From Marinoscillum luteum (GTDB lineage: Bacteria > Bacteroidota > Bacteroidia > Cytophagales > Cyclobacteriaceae), in contig NZ_JBIPKE010000012.1 in the NCBI RefSeq assembly GCF_044005705.1, positions 248,001 to 312,000 on the forward strand: a stretch of DNA of 64,000 bases, written 5' to 3'. This document shows positions 39,440 through 48,465 of the stretch, in pieces (position 1 is the stretch's first letter; every line of letters begins with the position of its first letter). Under the pieces are notes generated by a model that had not been told where the DNA came from, did no database searches, and worked only from the letters and a program-made list of their open reading frames with translations. Made by a program: the position numbers and the translations under genes.

Positions 39440-40222
39440 ATGATGAATCGAATAGATCAGGCATTTATAGATAAAAAGGATCACCTGCTGAATGTGTATT
39501 TCACTGCCGGGTATCCCGAACTTAATGATACACTTGAGATTGCCAGGCACCTCAATGATGGTGGGGCGGATCTCATAGAAATAGGTTTGCCCTTTTCTGA
39601 TCCCATAGCGGACGGCCCGACCATACAGGAGAGTTCGCACGTGGCATTGGAGAATGGAATGACACTCGCTTTACTCTTTGAGCAGCTTAAAGACCTTCGG
39701 AAAACTGTACAGGTGCCGGTGTTACTCATGGGCTATATCAACCCAATTCTTCAGTTTGGTTTTGAGGCGTTTTGCAAAAAATGCCAGGAAGTGGGTGTGG
39801 ATGGTTTGATCCTGCCGGATCTGCCTATGTATGAGTATGAAGAGACCTACAAAGAGGTGCTGGATCAATATGGCCTTTACAACGTTTTTCTGATTACCCC
39901 TCAAACATTGGGCGACAGGATCAGCAAAATAGATGAGCTAAGCAAAGGGTTTATTTACATGGTTTCATCTTCCAGTACCACAGGAGCCAAATCCGGTATT
40001 AGCGAAGAGCAGATCGCCTATTTTGAGCGAATCAAAGCCCTGAATTTGAAGAACAGGAAACTCATTGGTTTTGGGATTTCCGATTATGCTTCTTTCAGTA
40101 AGGCCTGTGCATATGCCGATGGGGCCATCGTAGGCAGTGCATTTATTAAATTGTTGGCAGAGGATAAATCTGCTGCATCTATTAGCAACTACATTCATCA
40201 ACTCAAAAATCCCCAGTCATGA
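39440..40222 (+). CDS. trpA: Tryptophan synthase alpha chain
   Basis: The 260-residue TIM barrel has YFTAGYPELNDT and the catalytic Glu and Asp in IEIGLPFSDPIADGPTIQ (about 48-65), then LMGYINPI, GLILPDLP, and SSSSTTGAKSG. The first two codons are both ATG, so the start is 39440 or 39443. It is 51 bp after trpB, the only sizeable gap in the operon, with no hairpin in it. It overlaps the DAHP synthase gene by 4 bp. Confidence 0.96.
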   Translation: MMNRIDQAFIDKKDHLLNVYFTAGYPELNDTLEIARHLNDGGADLIEIGLPFSDPIADGPTIQESSHVALENGMTLALLFEQLKDLRKTVQVPVLLMGYINPILQFGFEAFCKKCQEVGVDGLILPDLPMYEYEETYKEVLDQYGLYNVFLITPQTLGDRISKIDELSKGFIYMVSSSSTTGAKSGISEEQIAYFERIKALNLKNRKLIGFGISDYASFSKACAYADGAIVGSAFIKLLAEDKSAASISNYIHQLKNPQS

Positions 40223-41220
40223 TCATACAGCTAGAACCAAATATTACTGCCGAACAGAAGGAAGGGCTGAAAGCCCAGATAGCTTCGTTGAAATACAAAA
40301 CAAATGATGTGAAAACCCAAATGAGGGAGTATATCATTGGTATTGGTAAGGAAAAGTTTGATGTGCGGAACATTGGACACCTGCCTGGCATCAAGGACAT
40401 TCATATAGTATCTGATGACTACAAACTGGTCTCGCGCAAATGGAAGGTGAACCGAACGGCCATAGACCTGGGCGATGGCGTGCTGATAGGAGATGGGCAC
40501 TTTGCCATGATGGCCGGACCCTGCAGTATTGAGGGTGAGGAGAACATCGAAAAGACCATCCAGCACCTGAAGGAGAATGACATTAAAATCATGCGAGGAG
40601 GGGTATATAAGCCCCGGAGTTCACCATACTCCTTCCGGGGTATGGGCATCGACGGGCTGAAACTTTGGTACAAAGCTGCCCGAGAGAATGGTATCAAAAT
40701 CGTGACTGAGGTGATGCAGGTGTCGCAGATAGCTGAGATGTACGATTATGTAGATATCTATCAGGTGGGTGCCAGAAATACTCAAAACTTTAACCTGCTG
40801 GATGAGCTTGGCAAAGTGGATAAACCTGTGATGATCAAGAGAGGAATCTCGGGCACTATTGATGAACTGCTGTACAGTGCGGAATATGTTTTTGCGGGAG
40901 GTAATGAGCGACTCCTCTTGTGCGAAAGAGGCATCAGGACCTATGAGAAAGCCTCACGAAACACCTTTGATATCAACGCCATTCCTATCCTGAAGGAGAA
41001 AACCCATTTGCCGGTGATTGCAGATCCATCTCACGGGGTTGGCATCAGAGATTATGTGGAGCCGGTGGCCCTTGCTGCTACGGTGGCTGGTGCCGATGGG
41101 GTGATTTTTGAGATCCATGAGAAACCCGAAAAGGCTTTTTCTGATGGTCAGCAAACCCTCGACTTTGAAGAGTCTGCCAAGTTGATCAGGAAGATGCGAG
41201 CTTTGAAAGAGCTGGAATGA
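40219..41220 (+). CDS. aroF: 3-deoxy-7-phosphoheptulonate synthase (DAHP synthase)
   Basis: The 333-residue protein has an N-terminal ferredoxin-like regulatory domain (about 1-70) and a KDO8P/AroF-type barrel with AGPCSIEGEENI (about 95-106), MRGGVYKPRSSPYSFRGMG, IYQVGARNTQNFNLL, KRGISGTIDELL, ADPSHGVGIRDYV. It makes the first committed intermediate of the shikimate pathway. Its position at the end of the trp operon couples shikimate entry to Trp attenuation. No chorismate mutase domain is fused. Confidence 0.93.
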   Translation: MIIQLEPNITAEQKEGLKAQIASLKYKTNDVKTQMREYIIGIGKEKFDVRNIGHLPGIKDIHIVSDDYKLVSRKWKVNRTAIDLGDGVLIGDGHFAMMAGPCSIEGEENIEKTIQHLKENDIKIMRGGVYKPRSSPYSFRGMGIDGLKLWYKAARENGIKIVTEVMQVSQIAEMYDYVDIYQVGARNTQNFNLLDELGKVDKPVMIKRGISGTIDELLYSAEYVFAGGNERLLLCERGIRTYEKASRNTFDINAIPILKEKTHLPVIADPSHGVGIRDYVEPVALAATVAGADGVIFEIHEKPEKAFSDGQQTLDFEESAKLIRKMRALKELE

Positions 41221-41223
41221 AAC

Positions 41224-41256
41224 ATCAGGGGGTGTTTAATCAAAACATCCCCTGAT
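41224..41256 (+). terminator. Hairpin terminator at the end of the trp operon
   Basis: ATCAGGGG (41224-41231) pairs with CCCCTGAT (41249-41256), with TGTTT/AAACA continuing the stem inward. There is no strong T tract (TACTTCATC), so it could work for either of the convergent transcripts only partly. Confidence 0.6.
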
Positions 41257-41266
41257 TACTTCATCA

Positions 41267-44200
41267 CTAGTGGTCTGTCATCGGAATTTCAATGATGATT
41301 TGACATCCTTCTTCCGGCGCAGTATGGATTTCCATGTTTCCATTAAACATCTCTACCCTTCTTCTTATATTATTAAGGCCGATCCCTTCACCGTCATGTT
41401 TAGGATTGAATCCCTTTCCATCGTCCTGCAGGATCATTTGTAGTTTAAACTCGTTGACTTGAAACCAGAAGTCAAGTTTTGTGGCCTGTGAATGCTTAAG
41501 AATATTATTCAGTTGCTCTTGTAGAATTCTGTAAATATTCAGCTTGATTACAGCACTTAACTCCACCTCAGGGCAGATTTGAGTGTCAAAATTAATCTCA
41601 TACTGATCATTCGTATTAATGCTTTGTAGGAGCTTATGCATGGCATCTTCCAGTGGAGTCTCTTCCATGTTGGAGGGAGCCAGACGGTGAGAGAGCTTTC
41701 GGATGTCATTGATCGCACTGTCCGTATAGGAGTGGGCTTTGGCTATACTCTGGTGATCATATCCAGGAATCGACTGAAGATGGTTAAGGTTCATGACGGA
41801 TGCCACCAATAGCTGAATGATGTTGTCATGAAGTTCCCGTCCGAGTTCATAACGTTCTTCCTCTTGGGTATTGATAATGGCCTTGGCGATCTTCTGTTCA
41901 GCAGTGACTCTTTCTGTAATGTCTCTACACACCCCAATCATTGATAGGGGTTCCCCATCTTCATTCTTAGTTACTATTGCGTGAGCTTCGATGTGACGAA
42001 TGTCACTGTTGGTCCAGACCACTCTGAATTTCTCATTGAAGTGGCCCGTTTTCATGGCTTCTTTCACCTTGGTTTCAAAGCTGGCCACATCTCTTGGATG
42101 TATGCACTTAGTCCAGTCTTCATATTTGTGATCAAAATCATCAAAGCCAACCTCATACATGCCAAACATGTATTCGTTCCAGACCATTTTGTTATCTGGG
42201 ATGTCCCAATCGAAAATGCCCATGTGAGCAGAGGTAGTGGCTAAAATGAGTCGATTGGAAAGTTCTTGGAGCTCTTTTTCAGCCTTTTTCTGGTCCGTGA
42301 CATCCTGCATGGCTCCCAGCATCCTCACTGGGATTCCATTGTCATCGAACATGACATATGATCTGTCCAGGATAGAGCGGTATGAACCATCGGGGTCTTT
42401 GAAGCGGTACTCTTCAATAATAGAAGTCTTTCCATGGCGCAACGCATCACTCATCGATTTTTTCAGTTTGTCTATATCATCTGGATGCACTCTGGAGAAG
42501 AATGATTCATCACTTAGAAAGTCCGTGGTTCTGTTCTTTCCATAGAAAGAATAGAGCTGATCATTCCCAATTAATGTGTTGTTTACAATGTCCCAATCCC
42601 AGACAGCATCATTTGTGGCTTTGGCTATCAGTTCATAGCGTTCGTTAGATTTCCGAATAGCTTCTTCGGCTTTTTTGCTCTCTGTGAGATCCAGGAATGA
42701 GCCCAGAATTTTGAGTTGCTCGTCGGGTGCAGCCATAAAGGCGAAACATCTGATCAGAAGCGTTCCGTACTTGTTTGAAGCAATTTCATAGCGAATTTCA
42801 TCTGTCCAGCCTGTGGCTTTTCTGTTTTGAATTTGTTCTAATTTTTCCAGGATTTTCCCTTGATCTTCAGGGTGGATTTTCTCCAGCCATTCGTCAAAAG
42901 AGGGGAGGCCATTGGCACGATCGAAACCGAAAAGGAGATAGTGACTATCGCTCCACCAGGCTTTGTTGCTGGACGGACACCATTCAAACAGTGCATCGTT
43001 GGTGGCTTTGGCTATGAGGTCGAAGCGCTCATAGGATTGCTGCAACTTCAAATCTCTTTTTTTGGATTCTGTAATATCCTGTAGCGTTCCTTCTACACGA
43101 ATCAATTTTCCGTTTTTATCAAAACTAATACTACTTACGGCTTGTATGTAGCACACGTCTCTATTACTTGTAATGAATCGGAATTCAGTTTCTCGCCCCA
43201 TTCCGTCTTTGGCCATGGCTTGTCGGTCTGCCGATACTTTTTGTCGGTCATCAGGGTGGATCATCATTTTGAAGGTTTCCTCAGGTATAGGGCCATCCGA
43301 TTTATTCGATCCGCAGATTTTGTACATTTCATCTGACCAGTAGGTCTCGTTGGTGTCCCAGTTCCATTCCCAGTATCCCAACTTGGCTATTTCCTGAGCA
43401 GTAGTGAGTTGTTTGTGAGACTTCTGGAGAGATTTCTCGGCATTCACTTTCTCACTAATGTCAATCCCAACACCCATCAGGCATGTTTCATCGTTATACT
43501 GTATGGCAATTCCTGTAAAGTAGTAGGGCACTCGTTGACCATTTTTCAGCAAAAAGTCTGCTTCCACATTATCCTCACCGGATACGAATACATTCCCAAT
43601 TTTTTCTGCAAGTAACTCTTGCTGATCCTCTGGGAAAAACTGGATAGGATGCATCTTGATGATTTCATTACCGGTGTAGCCCGTTACGGATTCGAAATTG
43701 CGGTTCCATCTGAGAAATTTTCCTTCTTGATCATACAAGTAAAACACACCGGGGAGACTATTTATAATGTTGTCAGAGAGCTCTTTTTCGTCGATAATTT
43801 TTTTCTCGGAGAGCTTTTGAGCAGTGATGTCCTGTGTAGCTCCTTTGAGTTTGACCACTTTTCCACCCTCAACCACCGGCTGTCCGATCACCCTTAGCCA
43901 TTTGTCAGAGTCCAGAAGCTGAACTTCCAGATCATAGGGCTTCTTGGTTTTGATGGCATCATAAATGGCATTTTGAATCTTCTTTTGTGAGTCTGATGAG
44001 TAGAGGTTGATCCAGGACTCTTGATCTGAAGGTATATTCTCTTTTAGGTTATGTATTTCAAGAAACTCTGGGCTCCATATCCCCTTGGCCGCTGAATTAA
44101 TTTCAAACTCCCAGGCGCCGATCTTTGCAATGCGACCAACTTCCCGGAGGATTTGCTCCCCTTCCCGCAGCGCTTTTTCAGCTTCTTTTCTTTCAGTGAT

Positions 44201-46054
44201 GTCTCTAACGATCGCCTGGATGTTTCCATCTTCTGTGAGCTTGGAGCTGATTTCTACCTGAAACTTCTCTCCATTCTTTCTCATCGCTACGCGCTCCACC
44301 ATCCGATGGGTACCTGAGAGCAGGTCTTGCATCATCTCGGGTAAGTCATCTGCCTCTATCAAATCCAGGATACCGAGTTTCTTTACCTCCTCGGCAGAAT
44401 ATCCCGTCATCCTTAAGCCACTTTGGTTCACGTCGATAATCCATGCCTTGGTATCAGTAATGAAAATACCATCAGATGCGTGTTCAAATAGAGATCTAAA
44501 CTTTTGTTCACTCTTTTCTATATTTTTCCGGGCGTCTCGCCTGGCGGTCACGTCATGCTGCACACCGAAATGTCCTATGATTCTTCCTTCCTCATCATAA
44601 AGTACAGTATAATCACCCTCTACCCAGAATTTAGAACCATCCATTCTCCGCTCATCGGTATCCACTCTCAGTTTACCCTTGTCAAAGAAGTCAATCCAAA
44701 TCTTTTTGCTGTTTTCCAGGTCGTGCTCGAAAAAATCTCGGGGAGTTAGGCCAATGAAATCCTCCTTTTGGGCACCATACTGATCCAGCATGGCCTGATT
44801 GATGTTGGTGATCCGCTGGTGGTCAAAGACATATTCCATGACGGTACCCTTGTCAGTTTGATCATTCCATTCTATTGGCTCCTCCAGCATCATAAAGAAA
44901 AATCCGGATAGGGAGTTGTTGAAGAAGAGGTCAAGTTCCTTCTTGCTTTCTAGCAAGTCATTTTGCACCCTTTTGTTCTCCGTGATGTCTTGGACCAATG
45001 ACATCACGGAGGTTACTTCTCCTCGTTCGTTTTTTACAGTAGAGTTATACCAAACACAGTCTATGATCTTGCCGGATTTGGTGTAATTTCGGTTGATGGA
45101 GACGTTTCCACTTACTTTTCCGGACATCAAATCAACTGCTACTTTGCTGGTTTTTTCCAGGTCCTCTTCATAGATGAGATTGAAAGCAGTGATGTCGTTG
45201 CTGAGAATTTCCTCACTTGACCATTCAAAGATCTCCTCACACCTGGAGGACCATTGGGTTACTGTTAGCGATTGATCATATTCTACTATACCCAGTGGGC
45301 TATTGCTGAGGTGGCCAGCCAGCTGTTCATAAGCACCCTTGAGCTCTTTCTCAGCAGTTTTGGTCTTGGTGATGTCATTCGCGGTGACCAGGTGATGAGG
45401 TGTGCCATTGAGGTCAAAGATTTCTATAGAAAGTAAAAAGGTAATATAAGATCCCGTTTTGCTTAGTACTCTTCTCTCCAAATCACGAATGCTGTTGCCT
45501 TTGGCCAGATGCCTGAGGATCTCTTCTCGGTTTTCCGCATTTTCTTCTGTCGCAAGTCCAATCTCGAGAGCGGTTTTCCCAATGAGCTCCAGCTTTTCGT
45601 AGCCTACGATCTGACAAAGGGATTCATTGATGTCAATGATTTTATGCTGATCGTCCAAAATAGCCATTCCTATCACGTTGGAGTGAAAGGTTTTATGAAA
45701 TAAGGAATCTTCAGATAGTTGACCTATCAGATCAGGCATTTTTATAGCGATCAGGCATCCCACAAAAGTTTCTGTATAGGGTTCACCTTCGTGTGTAAAA
45801 GAATACTCACAAGGAACCATTTCTCCTTGTGCAGTGGATACGAAGGTTACCCCTTCGCTTTCCTTAGAGATATCCAGCGATGAAGTTCTGAGTATGGTTT
45901 GAATTGGAGTGTCACATAATGACTTAAAACCAGTTAACTGATGTGCCCTTTCATTGGCTTCAAGGATACTTCCATTGGAGTCAATCAGGAATACGGATAG
46001 AATCCCATTTTTTATCAATGGGTGGTTTCCTTTGGATTTGACAATATCATGCAT
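41267..46054 (-). CDS. Multi-PAS soluble sensor histidine kinase (HisKA_3 type)
   Basis: From the ATG at 46052-46054 there are 1595 residues; a TTG ten codons upstream is less likely. I count eleven PAS/PAC modules in tandem from about residue 15 to 1390, each with the D-x-G-x-I or W-N-R-x-x-E-x-I-x-G-Y type turns and ending in 'DIT'-type linkers such as VTANDITKTKTAEKEL. The kinase core has H1409 in GRELHDNIIQ and an ATPase with DDGKGFN and GEGIGLNNIRRR. No TM segment is seen, so the sensor is cytoplasmic. No response regulator is adjacent. Confidence 0.92.
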   Translation of the reverse strand: MHDIVKSKGNHPLIKNGILSVFLIDSNGSILEANERAHQLTGFKSLCDTPIQTILRTSSLDISKESEGVTFVSTAQGEMVPCEYSFTHEGEPYTETFVGCLIAIKMPDLIGQLSEDSLFHKTFHSNVIGMAILDDQHKIIDINESLCQIVGYEKLELIGKTALEIGLATEENAENREEILRHLAKGNSIRDLERRVLSKTGSYITFLLSIEIFDLNGTPHHLVTANDITKTKTAEKELKGAYEQLAGHLSNSPLGIVEYDQSLTVTQWSSRCEEIFEWSSEEILSNDITAFNLIYEEDLEKTSKVAVDLMSGKVSGNVSINRNYTKSGKIIDCVWYNSTVKNERGEVTSVMSLVQDITENKRVQNDLLESKKELDLFFNNSLSGFFFMMLEEPIEWNDQTDKGTVMEYVFDHQRITNINQAMLDQYGAQKEDFIGLTPRDFFEHDLENSKKIWIDFFDKGKLRVDTDERRMDGSKFWVEGDYTVLYDEEGRIIGHFGVQHDVTARRDARKNIEKSEQKFRSLFEHASDGIFITDTKAWIIDVNQSGLRMTGYSAEEVKKLGILDLIEADDLPEMMQDLLSGTHRMVERVAMRKNGEKFQVEISSKLTEDGNIQAIVRDITERKEAEKALREGEQILREVGRIAKIGAWEFEINSAAKGIWSPEFLEIHNLKENIPSDQESWINLYSSDSQKKIQNAIYDAIKTKKPYDLEVQLLDSDKWLRVIGQPVVEGGKVVKLKGATQDITAQKLSEKKIIDEKELSDNIINSLPGVFYLYDQEGKFLRWNRNFESVTGYTGNEIIKMHPIQFFPEDQQELLAEKIGNVFVSGEDNVEADFLLKNGQRVPYYFTGIAIQYNDETCLMGVGIDISEKVNAEKSLQKSHKQLTTAQEIAKLGYWEWNWDTNETYWSDEMYKICGSNKSDGPIPEETFKMMIHPDDRQKVSADRQAMAKDGMGRETEFRFITSNRDVCYIQAVSSISFDKNGKLIRVEGTLQDITESKKRDLKLQQSYERFDLIAKATNDALFEWCPSSNKAWWSDSHYLLFGFDRANGLPSFDEWLEKIHPEDQGKILEKLEQIQNRKATGWTDEIRYEIASNKYGTLLIRCFAFMAAPDEQLKILGSFLDLTESKKAEEAIRKSNERYELIAKATNDAVWDWDIVNNTLIGNDQLYSFYGKNRTTDFLSDESFFSRVHPDDIDKLKKSMSDALRHGKTSIIEEYRFKDPDGSYRSILDRSYVMFDDNGIPVRMLGAMQDVTDQKKAEKELQELSNRLILATTSAHMGIFDWDIPDNKMVWNEYMFGMYEVGFDDFDHKYEDWTKCIHPRDVASFETKVKEAMKTGHFNEKFRVVWTNSDIRHIEAHAIVTKNEDGEPLSMIGVCRDITERVTAEQKIAKAIINTQEEERYELGRELHDNIIQLLVASVMNLNHLQSIPGYDHQSIAKAHSYTDSAINDIRKLSHRLAPSNMEETPLEDAMHKLLQSINTNDQYEINFDTQICPEVELSAVIKLNIYRILQEQLNNILKHSQATKLDFWFQVNEFKLQMILQDDGKGFNPKHDGEGIGLNNIRRRVEMFNGNMEIHTAPEEGCQIIIEIPMTDH

Positions 46055-46220
46055 AGGCGCTTGAATTAATCTCAAACAAATCAACCATTAAAAAAGGTCT
46101 TACTATTGAAAACTCGTTGAGTGAGGGGATTTGATCGTCAGAAATGGGTTATTCAAAGGGAGATCATTGCCATTAGTCGTAAGACAGTACTTTATCCAAA
46201 CCCATCTTTCGACCGTCATT

Positions 46221-46259
46221 TGATATGATATATTTTCATATAACGAATTGGTGATATGA
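46221..46259. repeat. TGATATGA repeats upstream of phhA
   Basis: TGATATGA occurs at 46221-46228 and 46252-46259, exactly 31 bp apart (three helical turns), with an inverted TCATAT (46236-46241) between them. The block lies 32 bp before the phhA -7 box. The rest of the 281-bp gap between 46054 and 46336 shows nothing recognisable. Confidence 0.35.
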
Positions 46260-46290
46260 AGGTTCTTTTATCCGATCCCTGGCTTATTGT

Positions 46291-46298
46291 TATCTTTG
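46291..46298 (+). promoter_or_regulatory. -7 box of phhA
   Basis: TATCTTTG fits TAnnTTTG and ends 37 bp before the chosen ATG. No -33 TTG is present at 19-21 bp, which may mean an activator is needed. Confidence 0.5.
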
Positions 46299-46335
46299 CA
46301 GGGAACAATAACCCAAAACCCCAAGTTTGTATTGT

Positions 46336-47079
46336 ATGAAACAGATTTATGGACATTACACTGACGAGGACTTCCAGGTATGGAAGATTTTATACGAGCG
46401 TCAGATCAAGAACCTTCCGGAGGCGGCTTGTGACGCCCACATGGAAGGTTTGGAAAAAGTAATTTTCGTGCCTTCAGAAATACCCCATTTTGACGGTACC
46501 AATGAAATTTTGGAAAAGCTCACTGGTTGGAGACTCGCTGTAGTACCGGGTATCGTCCCTGATTACACCTTCTTTGAACTGATGTCTAACAGACGGTTTC
46601 CGGCCACCACATGGCTCAGGAAGATGGAAGAGCTGGATTATTTGGAGGAGCCTGATATGTTTCATGACGTCTTTGCCCATGTTCCATTGCTTACTAATCA
46701 GGCCTTTGTGGACTTCTTGCAGGAGCTGAGTAAGATTGGTCTTGGCTATGTAGGAAATGACTATGCCATCGAAATCCTCTCCAGAATCTATTGGTTTACA
46801 GTGGAGTTTGGTTTGATTCAGGAGCAGCAGGGATTGAGGATTTATGGTGCGGGCATATTGTCCTCAGCAGGGGAGACTAAATTTTGCCTGTCGGACAAGC
46901 CTCCGAAGCATGATTTTGATGTGCGGACTATCGCACAGACAGATTACAGGAAGGATGTGTTTCAGGAACAATATTTTGTAATCAAATCCTTTGAGCAATT
47001 GTACCAGAGTCTACCGGAGATCAAAGAAGTTTTGGCTGAAATGGTGGAGAAAAGAAAGGAAGAAAGTGTGCTTGCTTAG
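46336..47079 (+). CDS. phhA: Phenylalanine 4-monooxygenase
   Basis: I chose the ATG at 46336 (247 residues) over a TTG three codons earlier. The monomeric aromatic amino acid hydroxylase core shows the iron ligands H110 and H115 in PDMFHDVFAH and E157 in WFTVEFGL, and the pterin-site stretch RIYGAGILSSAGE. It converts phenylalanine to tyrosine with O2 and a tetrahydropterin. There is no N-terminal ACT domain, as in other bacterial PhhA. The pterin recycling gene phhB is not adjacent. Confidence 0.95.
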   Translation: MKQIYGHYTDEDFQVWKILYERQIKNLPEAACDAHMEGLEKVIFVPSEIPHFDGTNEILEKLTGWRLAVVPGIVPDYTFFELMSNRRFPATTWLRKMEELDYLEEPDMFHDVFAHVPLLTNQAFVDFLQELSKIGLGYVGNDYAIEILSRIYWFTVEFGLIQEQQGLRIYGAGILSSAGETKFCLSDKPPKHDFDVRTIAQTDYRKDVFQEQYFVIKSFEQLYQSLPEIKEVLAEMVEKRKEESVLA

Positions 47080-47090
47080 CATTTAGGATA

Positions 47091-47098
47091 TAAATTTG
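47091..47098 (+). promoter_or_regulatory. Candidate -7 box of hisH
   Basis: TAAATTTG matches TAnnTTTG and is 13 bp after the phhA stop. A transcript from here would begin about 47105 and contain the hairpin at 47111-47147 as a leader structure before hisH. TTG at 47072-47074 is 16 bp away, shorter than usual. Confidence 0.4.
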
Positions 47099-47110
47099 TT
47101 TTCATAAAAG

Positions 47111-47155
47111 ACCGTCTCAATTGATCATGAAAATCTTTTGGGACGGTTTCTTTTT
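47111..47155 (+). terminator. Terminator or attenuator between phhA and hisH
   Basis: ACCGTCTCAA (47111-47120) pairs with TTGGGACGGT (47138-47147) with one imperfect pair, and a T-rich tract follows (TTTC, then TTTTT at 47151-47155). It ends only 9 bp before the hisH ATG, so any promoter for hisH lies upstream of or inside it. Confidence 0.8.
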
Positions 47156-47164
47156 GTTCATAGC

Positions 47165-47749
47165 ATGAAAGTAGCCATTGTAAAATACAACGCTGGAAAC
47201 ATCCAGTCCTTGACTTTTGCCCTGAACCGGCTGGGGACTACTCCGGTGCTGTCTGATGACCCGGAAATACTCCTGACTGCCGATAAGGTAATATTCCCTG
47301 GGCAGGGAGAGGCCAGTTCGGCCATGAGGAGCCTGAGGGCAGCCGGGTTGGATCAGGTACTCAGACAGCTCAAGCAACCCTTTTTGGGTGTATGTCTGGG
47401 GATGCAGCTCATGTGTACTTCCTCTGAAGAGAATGATACACAAGGATTAGGTATAATACCCGAGAAGGTTCTTCGTTTCGCGGATCCTTCGGTGAAGGTG
47501 CCTCATATGGGTTGGAATGACATTACCGACTTGAAGTCACCTTTGACGCAGGGGATAGATGAGCATAGTTATCTCTATTTTGTGCACAGTTATTACGTGC
47601 CACTGAGTGAGTATACCATTGCTACCTGTGCTTATCCACAGCCTTTTAGCGCTGCACTTCATAAAGATAATTATTATGCCATTCAGCCACACCCCGAAAA
47701 GAGCGCTGATGCCGGTATGAAACTATTGGATAACTTTTTGAAACTATAA
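47165..47749 (+). CDS. hisH: Imidazole glycerol phosphate synthase subunit HisH (glutamine amidotransferase)
   Basis: The ATG at 47165 gives 194 residues; an earlier in-frame start would lie in the terminator. Motifs: VAIVKYNAGNIQSL, FPGQGEASSAM, nucleophile Cys in GVCLGMQLM (about residue 78) and the final FHP-like QPHPEKSADAG with His and Glu. It feeds ammonia to HisF. It opens the cluster hisH-hisA-hisF-hisIE; hisG, hisD, hisC and hisB are not in the window. Confidence 0.95.
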   Translation: MKVAIVKYNAGNIQSLTFALNRLGTTPVLSDDPEILLTADKVIFPGQGEASSAMRSLRAAGLDQVLRQLKQPFLGVCLGMQLMCTSSEENDTQGLGIIPEKVLRFADPSVKVPHMGWNDITDLKSPLTQGIDEHSYLYFVHSYYVPLSEYTIATCAYPQPFSAALHKDNYYAIQPHPEKSADAGMKLLDNFLKL

Positions 47750-47751
47750 GG

Positions 47752-48465
47752 ATGGAAATTATTCCGGCTATTGACATCATTGACGGGCAGTGTGTCCGCC
47801 TTACCAAAGGGGATTATGATCAGGTCACCAGATATTCGGATGATCCGGCACAGGTAGCCCGCGATTTTGAACTGGCGGGAATTTCCAGACTTCATGTGGT
47901 GGACCTGGATGGAGCCAAAGCCCGGCATGTGGTGAATATTGATACCCTTAGAAACATCACTTCGGCCACTGGGCTTTCCGTCGATTTTGGCGGGGGAGTG
48001 AAGACCAGGGAAGATCTGGAACTGGTGCTGGCGGCAGGTGCGAAGCAGGTGACTGCCGGAAGCATTGCGGTGAGTGATAAGGAGGAAGTCAAAAAGTGGA
48101 TTGAAGAATTTGGCCCTGATAAAATTATTCTTGGAGCGGATGTTCTGGATGGAAAGGTAATGGTTTCGGGCTGGCAGGAATCCTCAGGAGAGGAGCTGAT
48201 GGACTTTCTGAACTATTATGTGCAGTTGGGTATTCAATATGTCATCTGTACCGATATCAGCAAAGATGGAGTCTTGGCCGGGCCGTCGTTTGAGCTGTAT
48301 GAAGCCATACAACTGCGATTCCCAACGCTTCACCTGATTGCCAGTGGGGGTGTTTCCGGAAAGGATGACCTCATAAGATTGAAAAGACAAGGCCTCTATG
48401 GTGCTATTGTAGGGAAGGCTTTTTATGAAGGAAGATTAACTTTGGAAGAATTGACAACCATCTGA
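47752..48465 (+). CDS. hisA: ProFAR isomerase (HisA)
   Basis: The 237-residue TIM barrel opens MEIIPAIDIIDGQCVRLTKGDYDQ with the catalytic Asp (D8), followed by VVDLDGAKA, VDFGGGVKTREDL, the second-half catalytic Asp in CTDISKDGVLAG (about 170) and ASGGVSGKDDL. The start is 2 bp after hisH, and the stop overlaps hisF by one base (TGATG). Confidence 0.96.
   Translation: MEIIPAIDIIDGQCVRLTKGDYDQVTRYSDDPAQVARDFELAGISRLHVVDLDGAKARHVVNIDTLRNITSATGLSVDFGGGVKTREDLELVLAAGAKQVTAGSIAVSDKEEVKKWIEEFGPDKIILGADVLDGKVMVSGWQESSGEELMDFLNYYVQLGIQYVICTDISKDGVLAGPSFELYEAIQLRFPTLHLIASGGVSGKDDLIRLKRQGLYGAIVGKAFYEGRLTLEELTTI

Noticed and set aside
47127..47168. 13-codon Phe-rich frame overlapping the hisH start
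   Set aside because: It has no His codons, begins inside the hairpin loop and has no support beyond its ATG; not reported as a leader peptide.
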